Part shown: piece by piece, positions 1 through 8,747 of the stretch
Numbering within the stretch: position 1 is the stretch's first letter
How the letters are laid out: each line of letters opens with the position of its first letter
Source of the DNA: Saksenaea vasiformis B4078
Lineage: Eukaryota; Mucoromycota; Mucoromycetes; Mucorales; Saksenaeaceae
Reading direction: 5' to 3'
Length of the DNA stretch: 14,619 nucleotides
Assembly (NCBI GenBank): GCA_000697055.1
Contig: JNDT01000819.1
Span: forward strand, 1-14,619
Notes under the pieces: generated by a model
The model's database searches: none
What the model was told of the DNA's origin: nothing
The model's input: the letters and a program-made list of their open reading frames with translations, nothing else
Program-made: the position numbers and the translations under genes

Positions 1-2075
1 AGGATATCGGCGTCTATGATGATGCGTTCGATGTAAACGATGAACGAGAGCAGTTCAGACTTGGCGAGAAATACTATCATGGAATTGATGTGGATAAAAA
101 CTATGTTAAAGCGTGTGAATGGTACAGAAGAGCGGCAGATGGAGGAAGCGAAGATGCGCAGACTAAACTTGGATGGATGTATTATTGGGGATTTGGTGTG
201 AAGCAAGATAAGCTCAAAGCAATTGAATGGTACGAAAAGGCAGCGGGTCAAGGAAATGAGGATGCGCAAAAAACAATCGGACATATGTACCGTTGGGGAG
301 ACGGTGTGAGTCAAGATATTAACAAAGCGATTGAATGTTACGAAAAAGCGGCATATCGGGGAAATGAAGAAATGCAAATGACGCTTGGATGGATGTACTA
401 TTGGGGGGAAGTTGTGAGGAAAGATGTCAACAAGTCAGTCGATTGGTTTCAAAAGGCAGCAGAGCAGCGAAATACTGATGCGCAAACGAGACTTGGGGAT
501 ATGTACAGATGTGGACGAGGTGTGGATCGAGACAACAAGAGAGCAGTTGAATGGTACAAAAAGGCGGCTCACCAGGGTAATGCTGATGCGCAAGCCAAAC
601 TTGGGAATATGTACTGCTATGGGAAAGGTGTACCTGAAAACGATAAGAAAGCGGTTGAATGGTACAGAAAAGCAGCTGATCAGGGACACGGGATTGGACA
701 ATATAATCTTGGATTCATGTATGATTGTGGATTGGGTGCGGAGGAGGATGAGGAGAAAGCGAAGCGATTGTGGTCCAAAGCGTATGAATGGTGCAAAAAT
801 GCAGCAGATCAAGGAAATGAAGATGCGCAACACACACTTGGAGAGATGTACCGTTGGGGACAAGGAGCGAAGGAAGATATCCACACAGCAATTGAATGGT
901 ACCAAAAAGCAGCAGATCAAGGGAATGAAGATGCGCAAGAGATGTTGGGATATATTTACAGACATGAAAAGAGAGATACGGACAAAGCAATTGAATGGTA
1001 CCAAAAGCCAGCAGATCAAGGGAATGAAAATGCGCAAATGGAACTTGGAGATATTTACAACAATGTAAAAAAGGACATCGACAAAGCAATTGAATGGTAC
1101 CAGAAAGCAGCAAATCAAGGAAATGGATATGCGCAAGATAGTTTGGGAGATATTTACAAAGAAAAAAAGAAAGACATCGACAAAGCAATTGAATGGTACC
1201 AAAAAGCAGCGGATCAAGGAAATGAAGATGCGCAACTCAAACTTGGATATATTTACAGAGATGAAAAAAAAGACATCGACAAAGCAATTGAATGGTACAA
1301 AAAAGCAGCGGATCAAGGAAATGAAGATGCGCAACTCAAACTTGGATATATTTACAGAGATGAAAAAAAAGACATCGACAAAGCAATTGAATGGTACAAA
1401 AAAGCAGCGGATCAAGGAAATGAAGATGCGCAACTCAAACTTGGATATATTTACAGAGATGAAAAAAAAGACATCGACAAAGCAATTGAATGGTACAAAA
1501 AAGCAGCGGATCAAGGAAATGAAGATGCGCAACTCAAACTTGGATATATTTACAGAGATGAAAAAAAAGACATCGACAAAGCAATTGAATGGTACAAAAA
1601 AGCAGCGGATCAAGGAAATGAAGATGCGCAACTCAAACTTGGATATATTTACAGAGATGAAAAAAAAGACATCGACAAAGCAATTGAATGGTACAAAAAA
1701 GCAGCGGATCAAGGAAATGAAGATGCGCAACTCAAACTTGGATATATTTACAGAGATGAAAAAAAAGACATCGACAAAGCAATTGAATGGTACAAAAAGC
1801 CAGCGGATCAAGGGGATGAGGACATGCAAATCAGACTTGGAGATATTTACAGAGATGAAAAGAAAGACATCGACAAAGCAATTGAATGGTACCAAAAAGC
1901 AGCGGATCAAGGAAATATAGCTATGCAAATCAGACTTGGAGATATTTACAGAGATGAAAAGAAAGACATCGACAAGGCAATTGGATGGTACCAAAAGGCG
2001 GCGGATCAAGGATATTGGGTGGCAAGAGATGCACTTATTGATTTAAAGAGAGAGAAAAGGTGGGAAGTCGATTAA
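1..2075 (+). CDS. Sel1-like repeat (SLR/TPR-type) protein, 5' end outside window
   Basis: The reading frame is open from the left edge to a TAA at 2073-2075. No ATG precedes the repeats, so the N-terminus and any signal peptide lie outside the window. About 19 Sel1-like units are visible, each with the pattern KAxEWYxKAAxQGNxDAQxxLGxxY. Units 1 to about 7 are classic 36-residue repeats with a WGxGV loop. From about base 950 onward the loop is lost and units are 33 residues, ending in DEKK. Sel1 repeats fold as paired antiparallel helices and act as protein-binding scaffolds; a specific partner cannot be read from sequence. Units 11-16 are almost identical at DNA level, a sign of very recent amplification. 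The C-terminus is a short charged tail, KREKRWEVD. Mucoromycota carry many such genes (family knowledge), which fits the rest of the window. That it is coding is certain from the preserved frame; its role is unknown. Confidence 0.95.
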   Translation, partial: DIGVYDDAFDVNDEREQFRLGEKYYHGIDVDKNYVKACEWYRRAADGGSEDAQTKLGWMYYWGFGVKQDKLKAIEWYEKAAGQGNEDAQKTIGHMYRWGDGVSQDINKAIECYEKAAYRGNEEMQMTLGWMYYWGEVVRKDVNKSVDWFQKAAEQRNTDAQTRLGDMYRCGRGVDRDNKRAVEWYKKAAHQGNADAQAKLGNMYCYGKGVPENDKKAVEWYRKAADQGHGIGQYNLGFMYDCGLGAEEDEEKAKRLWSKAYEWCKNAADQGNEDAQHTLGEMYRWGQGAKEDIHTAIEWYQKAADQGNEDAQEMLGYIYRHEKRDTDKAIEWYQKPADQGNENAQMELGDIYNNVKKDIDKAIEWYQKAANQGNGYAQDSLGDIYKEKKKDIDKAIEWYQKAADQGNEDAQLKLGYIYRDEKKDIDKAIEWYKKAADQGNEDAQLKLGYIYRDEKKDIDKAIEWYKKAADQGNEDAQLKLGYIYRDEKKDIDKAIEWYKKAADQGNEDAQLKLGYIYRDEKKDIDKAIEWYKKAADQGNEDAQLKLGYIYRDEKKDIDKAIEWYKKAADQGNEDAQLKLGYIYRDEKKDIDKAIEWYKKPADQGDEDMQIRLGDIYRDEKKDIDKAIEWYQKAADQGNIAMQIRLGDIYRDEKKDIDKAIGWYQKAADQGYWVARDALIDLKREKRWEVD
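1074..2000 (+). repeat. 99-bp in-frame tandem array inside the Sel1 gene
   Basis: The string gacatcgac recurs at 1074, 1173, 1272, 1371, 1470, 1569, 1668, 1767, 1866 and 1965, always 99 bases apart. Units 1272-1766 (five copies) look identical base for base, and the 1173 unit differs only by tacc for taca. Flanking units are diverged. Each near-identical unit contains a run of eight A (gatg, A8, gac) coding for EKK; in the 1866 and 1965 surroundings the run is interrupted as aaaagaaa. The unit is 33 codons, so copy-number change keeps the frame. Confidence 0.97.
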
Positions 2076-2080
2076 AATAA

Positions 2081-2469
2081 TTGACGATTTTTATTTTATT
2101 TTATCTTATTCTTCTCAATCTCTGGATTCCATTTGTTTTTGACATTGTGTCATGTAATCCGAGAAGAAAAGAAAGAGATACATCTTCATCAGTGCCTGTG
2201 CTCAACACTTTGCCTATATTATTTGAACAGAAGGCATATGGTTTGCTGCTATGCGTCTTATCACTCGTTTATCCACCAACATACAACCCTTCACGTTATC
2301 CATTCTAGGATATTGAGGCGCCTGATTTCTCACATTGGCTTACATTTTTTGGGATGAACTTGCACGAAAACCATCGAAGCGGATCATTTCATGGATGGAC
2401 GACGACTTTCCCTGTTTGCCGTCTAAAATGTTGGCATACGATATTGCTGCTGAAGCTACCGCGGCAGGC
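2081..2469 (+). other. Downstream flank of the Sel1 gene, no gene seen
   Basis: AT-rich sequence after the Sel1 stop, with T-rich and TTTTATT-type tracts suited to a 3' UTR. The short frames here show no recognisable domain. The right part (about 2360-2469) may be the decayed 5' part of the Sel1 relic that follows, but I cannot align it to a Sel1 unit. Confidence 0.5.
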
Positions 2470-2830
2470 GAGGTGTAGATAAGACAGAAGAAAGCAGTTG
2501 AATAGTATGGGAAAGCATCCGGTCAGGGACATGGAATTGGGCAATACAATCATGGGATATGTACCATCGCGGAACTGGAGTGAAGAAAGATATCGACGAA
2601 GCAATTGAATTGCACCAAAAAGCGGCAAATCAAGGGAAATGAAGATGCACAATGGGGACTTGAAACTATTTGTAATGTGAGAAGAACGGCGTCAACGCAG
2701 CAATCGAATGGTACCAGAAAGCAGTGAACCAAGGAAATGCCTGCGCGCTAAAGAGATTGGGACGTATCTACAGATATCAACAGATCGACAGAGCGATTAG
2801 GTGGCACAAGAAGAGCAAAAGAATAATGGC
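2470..2830 (+). pseudogene. Decayed Sel1-repeat gene copy
   Basis: Pieces of Sel1 units are readable in all three plus-strand frames and are broken by stops and indels. Examples are KKAVE-stop-YGKASGQGHG followed by IGQYNHG, then KDIDEAIELHQKAANQG, then GNEDAQWGLE, then AIEWYQKAVNQGNA, then RQIDRAIRWHKK. The phrase GQGHGIGQYN matches one particular unit of the intact gene upstream (DQGHGIGQYN, about base 680), so this is a tandem duplicate or close paralogue and not a chance match. No continuous frame can be built without several corrections. Confidence 0.85.
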
Positions 2831-3238
2831 TAAAGAGACAATGAGGCAAAACAGTCCAAGAAGGTCTTGCTTCCCATAGTCTTTCCTGCGTCACATTCTT
2901 CTTTTCCTGTCAACTGTGCGAGCCATCAGATAAAGTCTAAGTGGTCAAGTGTATCCATCTGAACGCCGAGATTAATATGGAACATTCTCCATTGACTCGT
3001 CTTATTATGCATTTGATCGGCTGGCGCGGTGTGTACTCATCCTCCTTTATGGTTTTCCCGAATAAAGCAAAGTCTCGCTGCGTTTGTTGTCTATTTTATT
3101 CCTCCCTTCACTACAATAAAGTAAACTCAAACAAGACATTTTGCGTCATACGACGCCGGCGCGTATGCTGCTGAAATGGCTCAATGGGTTATAGCAAACC
3201 AAGCAGCACAGTGCTCGATATCACTCCGCTGAATTCGG
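2831..3238. other. Gene-free spacer between two relics
   Basis: No convincing coding sequence on either strand. A minus-strand read continues weakly from the neighbouring relic (3239-4605) to about 3180, then stops. AATAAA-type strings occur near 3061 and 3115 (plus) without a gene to serve. I see nothing else. Confidence 0.45.
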
Positions 3239-4605
3239 CTATTCAGAGGAATTCGTAGCACTACTAGTTCCTGGCCCTTTCTCATAAGAATAAATAGTAT
3301 AGAGAGTCTCACAAACTTCACTGTCTTGACATTCTAGAGAACCGACGCTTCAAGGTCCATCGAAGAAATCGCCAACATTTTCTCCCCTGTACGCAGATTG
3401 TCAAACATTTCCCGAATCTGAACTGAAGATCTTGCCACTTGCAGCGAAGTTTGCTTCGCCTGAAAAGTTTCTCCACAATAAGGCCCCATCCTTTAATAAT
3501 TACTGTACATCTGCTTCCGTGATGTCCGGATGATCTTCTCGGAAGAGGTAATCGTGATATTCAAGTGTTTCTAGACTATTTCATTGTAAGCATCGAGTAT
3601 AACCTGTATGAACTAAAGTTGGTGGTTTTACACATGGTGCTACATTGCAAAGATATTTTCCTCCGTGTCGTTATGTGCTTTTCTTCCTGCCTTGCCAGCT
3701 TCTTTGCGGACTTGGCTCAGATCGTGCTTCGCCGTCTACCAAACACCCAATATCTTGGTTAGCAACTGGAACTTAACAAAGATCCTGACGTCGATACTGC
3801 CTTCTCTAGGGAGTCGGTTCTTTTCTCGATGTTTTTTAGCGTGTCAATACCCTCAAAAAACCAGAGGAAGCTTTTCGCGTAACATTTCCAATCTTCGTGG
3901 TGGAAAAGTGAGTATTGAGAAGAGGGTGACTTCTTTCCCGAGAAATCGAGGATCGAATTCAAACCGAGTCTATTCAGCATGCATTATTTCCGGATTGAAG
4001 AGATTTAGTCGGTCAAACTACGTTGCCATGCACTGAATATTGTGTTCTAGGCGCTGGTAATTACTCAAATTTTTTTTTTTTACTGCGCTCACTTCATCAC
4101 AGTTGCAGCTGAGAGATCCGGATGACTCAGACTTATTCCGTCGGATTCTCGTGTCTAGTAGAGTTTTAGTTGCTTTACTTAAAAATACAGAGCTTTGATA
4201 TTTACATCCTTGATGTTTGTCTCTTCAGGCTACCATTTTTTGCTTCGGCTGCACAGCCGCGTCGTATAATCGTTGGTAATCGTGCTCGCATATGCTTCAA
4301 GGCCCTTTTCAAGGTCACTTTATAAGAACTGATCGATGTGGTCCCTGTTTCATTCGGTGATTAGATTGACGACTCAATAGAAGATGGTTTGAATGCTTGC
4401 ATTGTCGTGGATTTGCGTTATGCGACAATAACGAAGAAGTAATTCCGGCTTCCTCAAAGTCAAAAGTCTCTCGAGACGAAACACTCTGTTCCTTTCTGAG
4501 GATTGATGGAATATAGCATTGTTCGTATTGCTGGAGCACTGCAAACGATGGAGGCCGGAAGTCGGAAGACTTCAAAGGTGGGAGCGTTTCAAGAAGACAA
4601 GATGC
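3239..4605 (-). pseudogene. Decayed multi-exon gene, family not recognised
   Basis: Read on the minus strand from high to low coordinates, coding-like blocks follow one another in shifting frames. At 4605-4315 there is an open block with SSDFRPPSFAVLQQYEQCY and RETFDFEEAGI. At about 4310-4230 comes SDLEKGLEAYASTITNDY. At 3980-3770 are HHEDWKCYAKSFLWFFEG and KNIEKRTDSLEKA. At about 3720-3640 is LSQVRKEAGKAGRKAHNDTE. At about 3615-3495 are VILDAYNEIV and LEYHDYLFREDHPDITEADV. At 3490-3415 is ALLWRNFSGEANFAASGKI. At 3345-3239 are GSLECQDSEVCETLYTIYSY and EKGPGTSS. Two breaks look like old introns with plausible ends (one with gctaac before an AG near 3763; one ending cataCAG near 3616), while others are plain stops or frameshifts. 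The biased composition, and the continuation of sense across breaks, argue for a real dead gene. I do not know the family. Confidence 0.7.
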
Positions 4606-5065
4606 TGCAAGTCACAGGGTACACAAAGAAGATGCCCATGTCGAATAGAATATCTTTGAAAACAATGAAATAGGTTAAAAGAAACGGTTGATATCTGACT
4701 TCATATTATTTTAAATGATGGAGATATTACGACACACCGTGTTTTGCATAAACTACGCGTGATGGAGTGTCCCGTTGGGAAACAGTTTCGTATTTACAAA
4801 ATTTCCGAGTATCCGCCCTTGCGCATCAATTGAAAAATATATTCCTCCAGGGTGCTGTGATCAAAATGTATGATAGGTTCACGGTTCCAACGTTCGTATT
4901 ACATAGAGCAGATTTTTGCCACATCACGCATTACAGCAAGATTGCAGTACGTCCATGCATTTCACACGACAATTTGCTCCGCCTGAAGATATGAGTGGCT
5001 TGTTCAACCTGGAAAAAATTTGCCACACAAGGTTCCCCTTCTTTTTCAAACCAGTAACCAGCGAC
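4606..5065 (+). other. Upstream region of RPS21
   Basis: No gene is seen. The stretch just before the RPS21 start (about 5030-5062) is pyrimidine-rich (cccttctttttc) and ends in aaccag, which could be a 5' UTR pyrimidine tract or the 3' end of a 5' UTR intron. No clear TATA element. The short plus-strand frames in this stretch show no domain. Confidence 0.4.
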
Positions 5066-5444
5066 ATGGAGAACTCTGAAGGCAGACTCGTTGATCTTTA
5101 CATTCCTCGCAAGTGGTTAGTAGAACTAGAACGAACTTAGTATTGAATGGTATGGAACGGTATTCATGGTAATATTCTTTTTTAGTTCGGCCACCAACCG
5201 CCTCATTACTGCCAAGGACCACGCCTCCATTCAACTGAACGTTGGTGACGTTGATGCTGAAGGTCGTTACACCAACACTTTCAGCACCTATGCTCTCTGT
5301 GGTTTTGTGCGCAGAGAAGCCGAGGCTGACGATTCTATCAACCGTCTCGCTACTCAGGATGGCTGTAAGTATTATATGAGGATTGGTTTAATTGATTGAT
5401 GAGTCTCTTTAGATTTGAAGAACGTTTGGTCCTATCAACAATAA
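5066..5444 (+). CDS. RPS21: 40S ribosomal protein S21 (eS21), three exons, intact
   Basis: Small-subunit ribosomal protein of the cytosolic ribosome, located on the 40S body; family knowledge links it to uS2 binding and late 18S rRNA maturation. Exons are 5066-5115, 5186-5364 and 5413-5444. Introns are 70 bases (GTTAGT...TTTTAG) and 48 bases (GTAAGT...CTTTAG), both splitting codons cleanly. The joined product is 86 residues, the usual family length. It carries the hallmark segments [49 protein letters not shown] and the C-terminal KNVWSYQQ. The Cys of RKCSATN is created exactly across the first splice junction, which confirms it. The start is the only ATG giving MENSEG, the conserved N-terminus. 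Nothing is missing or altered. A decayed gene lies on the opposite strand on each side, with no overlap. A conserved single-copy gene like this is a good marker for placing the organism. Confidence 0.97.
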
Positions 5445-5445
5445 A
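5440..5445 (+). terminator. Possible polyadenylation signal AATAAA at the RPS21 stop
   Basis: The sequence aataaa at 5440-5445 overlaps the TAA stop codon of RPS21 (5442-5444). Canonical hexamers are not strictly required in fungi, and a signal this close would give a very short 3' UTR, so its use is uncertain. Confidence 0.35.
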
Positions 5446-5788
5446 GCTGGGCTTTTTGGATTTGAATGGAGAAGGGTTAAATGTGGCGTGTAGCGACTGT
5501 CAAATGGGAGTAGCGGGCAAAATGTGTTTCCGGATTTGCATGAAGGGTCGCATTTGTAACGAGAAAAAGGAAAAGAAAGAAAAAAAAGTATTATGTGGTG
5601 GAACATGGCAAACAAGTCAAGTGCAACGAGACTAAAGCTGTGTTCGTGTTCGCATTGACAGACTTCCCACCGCGTGGAAATGTAAGACCTTTTGCAAGAC
5701 AGCTTTAAATGGAGCGACACAAGTGACTTGTGAGATTTCTAAAAATAATCTGAACGCCAATCCTTTTTCATACGTATTAAGAACAATG
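5445..5788. other. RPS21 downstream flank
   Basis: Contains the RPS21 3' UTR, including a purine-rich stretch (about 5560-5590, gaaaaaggaaaagaaag). Open frames on either strand are short and show no family features. I see no further gene. Confidence 0.45.
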
Positions 5789-6240
5789 TTACTTTAGTGT
5801 TTTATAAGCTGTGCAGAAGATGCATAATTCAAAGTCTTTGCAGTTGACATGGATCAAGAAGAATGTAGCAAACTGTGGCGCAACCTTGTCCAACATGTCT
5901 TTTGATGCACAACACAACATAATGTGAACTTTCGAGTGTCGTGCGAAGACGAGTTTAGCAATACCTCTACCTGTCTTGTATTGAGTGTCTTGAACTTTCT
6001 ACCACCCCTACGATACCATGAATGATCAGAAGCTCACTTTTGCAACGTATATGCGACTGAAGCTTCAAGATCACAAAAGGCAGGTTCACCGAGATGTTTA
6101 TTCAGCGGGTAAAATGACGATTATAAATAGAATCTGTAAAAGATAAACGCCACATGTTTTTGCGTTCCTTTACGTGCTTGGCTATCCTTTTGTCGTTCAA
6201 TTGCTGCATAATCCAACCAATGTGTCTATGACTTGAATAC
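5789..6240 (-). pseudogene. Decayed gene fragment, family not recognised
   Basis: On the minus strand three coding-like blocks follow in order with frame changes. About 6240-6112 has HIGWIMQQLNDKRIAKHV, then ERKNMWRLSFTDSIYNRHF. About 6118-6010 has FYPLNKHLGEPAFCDLEASV, then AYTLQK, a TGA stop, and DHSWYRRG. About 5988-5789 is an open block of more than 60 codons with DTQYKTGRGIAKLVFARHSK, then ASKDMLDKVAPQFATFFLIH and CKDFELCIFC, ending at a TAA. The block junctions keep sense with one-base shifts, as expected of a dead gene. No domain is recognised. The fragment ends abruptly near 6240-6275, where a GGSVHLTSVF-like stretch may be its upstream continuation. Confidence 0.65.
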
Positions 6241-7037
6241 CGACGTTAAGTGTACGCTGCCTCCTTGCTCAAAGGTGATGATCATTTAGCCGTACTCATG
6301 AATAGGCAAAGCATGCTATCTGTTTGTGTCATGCTGTCATACCATATATAATTTGGAGTGGTAGCTTAGAAAACGCTATAAATACAACGGCTATTCTTCA
6401 AGGTATGAGGGGCTCCCATTTCTTAATGTTTCCGTTGCTCGTTTCCAGTCGGAGGGCAAAATGTACGGCTGAGTGCCAAGAGACTTTAAATTCACGCAGA
6501 CATCTCTCACATTTTGTCAGGCACTAATTTCTCCTTTTCGGCAATACGGACGACAATGTCACAATGAAGATGCTCAATGTGTTTCCTTCTATAATCATGT
6601 TTTAATGTGATTGGCTGGATCCTAATCAACATTGAAGCTGGTATTTTATGCTATCAGGGACATGTCAAATAAGATAGTTAAGTTATCTCGTGGTCAGCTT
6701 CCCATTTTCCTATCATATCTTCGATAAACAAACATGTTGTTCTATAGTCAAAAAGCAAATATCCTAGTGGAGATCATTTGTAATGGTTAAAATAGATAAA
6801 AGCTTATTTTTAATTAGTAATGCACGTTTTTCTTCTGGTAAAATGACCTACAGTGACGATTTTGTCATGGTTCCACAACGTTACCAAAAAAAAGTTTTCG
6901 TGCAGTCTTGATTCTTGGTAAAAAAAAGTCAGTAGCAAAGCGGGAGGCTTCACATCCAAATAAGTTTGGTACCCATCTTGTCTTTCTACTTCGCAATGAC
7001 AACACACCTTTCTTTATTTTAAGCTATTTTGATTTTC
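6241..7037. other. Upstream region of the SH3 membrane-protein gene
   Basis: No gene is supported. A TATA-like element (tataaata) lies near 6378, but more than 600 bases before the next start, so a link is doubtful. The last 250 bases before 7038 are AT-rich with A8-type and T-rich tracts, typical of a fungal promoter and 5' UTR. No repeats or RNA genes were found by eye. Confidence 0.4.
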
Positions 7038-8619
7038 ATGTTTACTTCCACTCGGTTGTTGCGGATATTATTGTCCGCCGCTTTGCTTTCGAATACAACA
7101 TTTGCTCAACAATGTCTTTCTCTCGCTCAGTCTCAAGCATGTCCAGCTTTTCACGACTATTTCGTTAGCACACAAGATCGAGATTTTCTTAAATTTCCTT
7201 GGTTAATTAACGTCACCTCTGTGCAATCCTTTGATCAAGAACTTTTTAACTATGTGAATTCAACAGCATTATGGCGTGATCTCGGCTGTTCCTTAAACAG
7301 TGACTTATTATATCCTCAATACGCTCTAAGTATCAACTGCGCTGTTGTTATTTTTGATATGAAATCTTCCCTGCCGTGCAACTTTGAGCGCAACTTGATG
7401 CCACGACCGTTATGTCAGTCCACCTGCTTTTCTTTCGCCGACTCGCTGGCGACAATTCTCCGCTCTCGTGATGGGATCTGCGCCAATATGGATCTGATCA
7501 TCAATCCGCACAGTCAATGCCACACGGACGCTTTATCCGGGACTGAAGACAACTACTGTATCTCCGGCCAAGACAATGAACCAGAACTTTGTGGTAAGAC
7601 CTTCTTTCTTAAATAAAGTGGTACGTAACTCATACTCAAGTATTAAAGGCTTCCACAATGATTATCAATCGTTATGTACCTATTGTAGCAATGGGGATAG
7701 TAATCTCTCGTGTTGCAAGGAAGCGGCTTGTCAACACCACAAAGCCGTCCCACTAGCTCATATTGTTGGTGCAGTTACAGGCACGATTGTGGGCGCAGCA
7801 ATGCTTGGCATTGTTATTTTCGTTTTTCACCGGCGTCGACGACGACGGAACGACCAAGGAGGAATTTACGAACCTGCACAAAGGAGCGATCCAACAGCTT
7901 TCATGGAAAAAAGAGCATCATGGATGGACGAAATCCCGGGTGATGCGGGTGTTATCCCAGGATCTATTGTTGACGGAAAAATGGGTGGGATCTCCCGAGT
8001 TCAAACATATTTGGAAGGGTTTTGTCGCGTGATTTACTCCAAAGAACCCGAACATGACGACGAGATCTTGTTAACCAGAGACGATATTATTCGGATATAT
8101 TACTTTTTCGATGACGGATGGGCTTTAGGTAAGAAAATGTTTGTACCTGGGACTTTATAAGGGTGATTAAGGGGTTTGATAGGTGACAATTATATGACGG
8201 GAGAGCGCGGCATGTTTCCGTTGCTGTGTGTGACGAGTATGACCCCGACCGAGATCTACGAAATTTTTGCCATGGCTGAACTTCAAGTTCCTGAAGACAG
8301 GGTACCGTGTCCACAATACGGCATTACTCATAAAGATGAATCCACGTATCAACTTACTACCGCCGGCATGCGGAAATTACGCCGATCCGTGACTCAAAAA
8401 ACAAAAAAGTCATCCATCCAATCAACAGAATCGCCAAAAAAGCTGCCCGAACGATCTGTCTCGATGCATTCGTCAGTTGCTGGTTGGAAAAAGGGCCGTG
8501 TTCCAAAACCCGAAAGGATGAAATTAAGGAGCGAAACTTCCTTGACCGCAGAAGAATCAATGAGAAGCACTACCGAGGGAACCACAAACAGCAGAACTTG
8601 CTTAAATGATTTTACATGA
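7038..8619 (+). CDS. Single-pass membrane protein with cysteine-rich ectodomain and cytoplasmic SH3 domain
   Basis: Exons are 7038-7593, 7649-8128 and 8183-8619. The introns are 55 bases (GTAAGA...TTAAAG) and 54 bases (GTAAGA...TGATAG); the join gives 490 residues. Residues 1-23 are a signal peptide (LLRILLSAALL, cleavage likely after FA). The ectodomain (24 to about 220) holds 16 cysteines and sequons such as NVT and NST. Residues about 221-245 (AHIVGAVTGTIVGAAML...) form a membrane helix, followed by HRRRRRRN, which places the C-terminus in the cytosol. Residues about 310-363 form an SH3 domain: VIYSKEP in place of ALYDY, DDGWALG with the binding-site Trp at 343, and GMFPLLCV as the GxFP end. 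The second intron falls right after DDGWAL inside the SH3 fold. The tail is basic, Ser/Thr-rich and probably disordered. The layout recalls fungal Fus1/Sho1-type membrane SH3 proteins that recruit proline-rich partners at the cell surface; orthology is not claimed. The ATG at 7038 directly precedes the signal peptide. Confidence 0.92.
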
Positions 8620-8747
8620 TTTTCGTGTTTATTCTTTTCTTCTTTTTCCTCCTTCTTTTATCAAGTGTACATAAAATTGCTTTGTCCTGTCGATCCAATT
8701 TATAACCCTATGTATGCTGGACCACAGCTGAGTTCTGTATTTTACAT
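8620..8747 (+). other. 3' flank of the SH3 gene
   Basis: T- and C-rich sequence (ttcttttcttctttttcctcc) just after the stop, as in a 3' UTR. It abuts the 3' end of the decayed minus-strand gene, so the two are convergent. Confidence 0.4.

Noticed and set aside
424..1920. Second plus-strand open frames inside the Sel1 gene (KKTSTKQLNGTKKQR-type product)
   Set aside because: Alternative frame of the same repeats; the Sel1 frame has clear family residues and these do not.
1074..2000. CRISPR-like array
   Set aside because: Direct repeats are contiguous without spacers, in phase with a Sel1 reading frame, in a eukaryotic sequence.
435..2009. 524-codon open frame on the minus strand across the Sel1 gene
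   Set aside because: It is a shadow of the 99-bp repeat: because the unit is a multiple of three, an antisense frame open in one unit is open in all. The product is a monotonous FVPFNCFVDVFF repeat with no domain.
3665..4036. 123-codon plus-strand frame
   Set aside because: Ser/Arg-rich without domain; the opposite strand carries the coding-like blocks of the decayed gene.
5409..5720. Minus-strand frame overlapping the end of RPS21
   Set aside because: Low-complexity hydrophobic product, antisense to the RPS21 exon 3 and its 3' UTR, no family features.
6018..6146. Small plus-strand frame (KLTFATYMRLKLQDHKRQ) that resembles the LKFRNYRGRQRMD block of the Fanzor-like gene
   Set aside because: It is antisense to a longer, better-supported minus-strand relic, is only 42 codons long, and has no neighbouring Fanzor motif. 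The likeness is probably chance.
7594..7648. Alternative acceptor for intron 1 of the SH3 gene at 7618, which also keeps the frame
   Set aside because: It would leave a 25-base intron, shorter than any other intron in the window.
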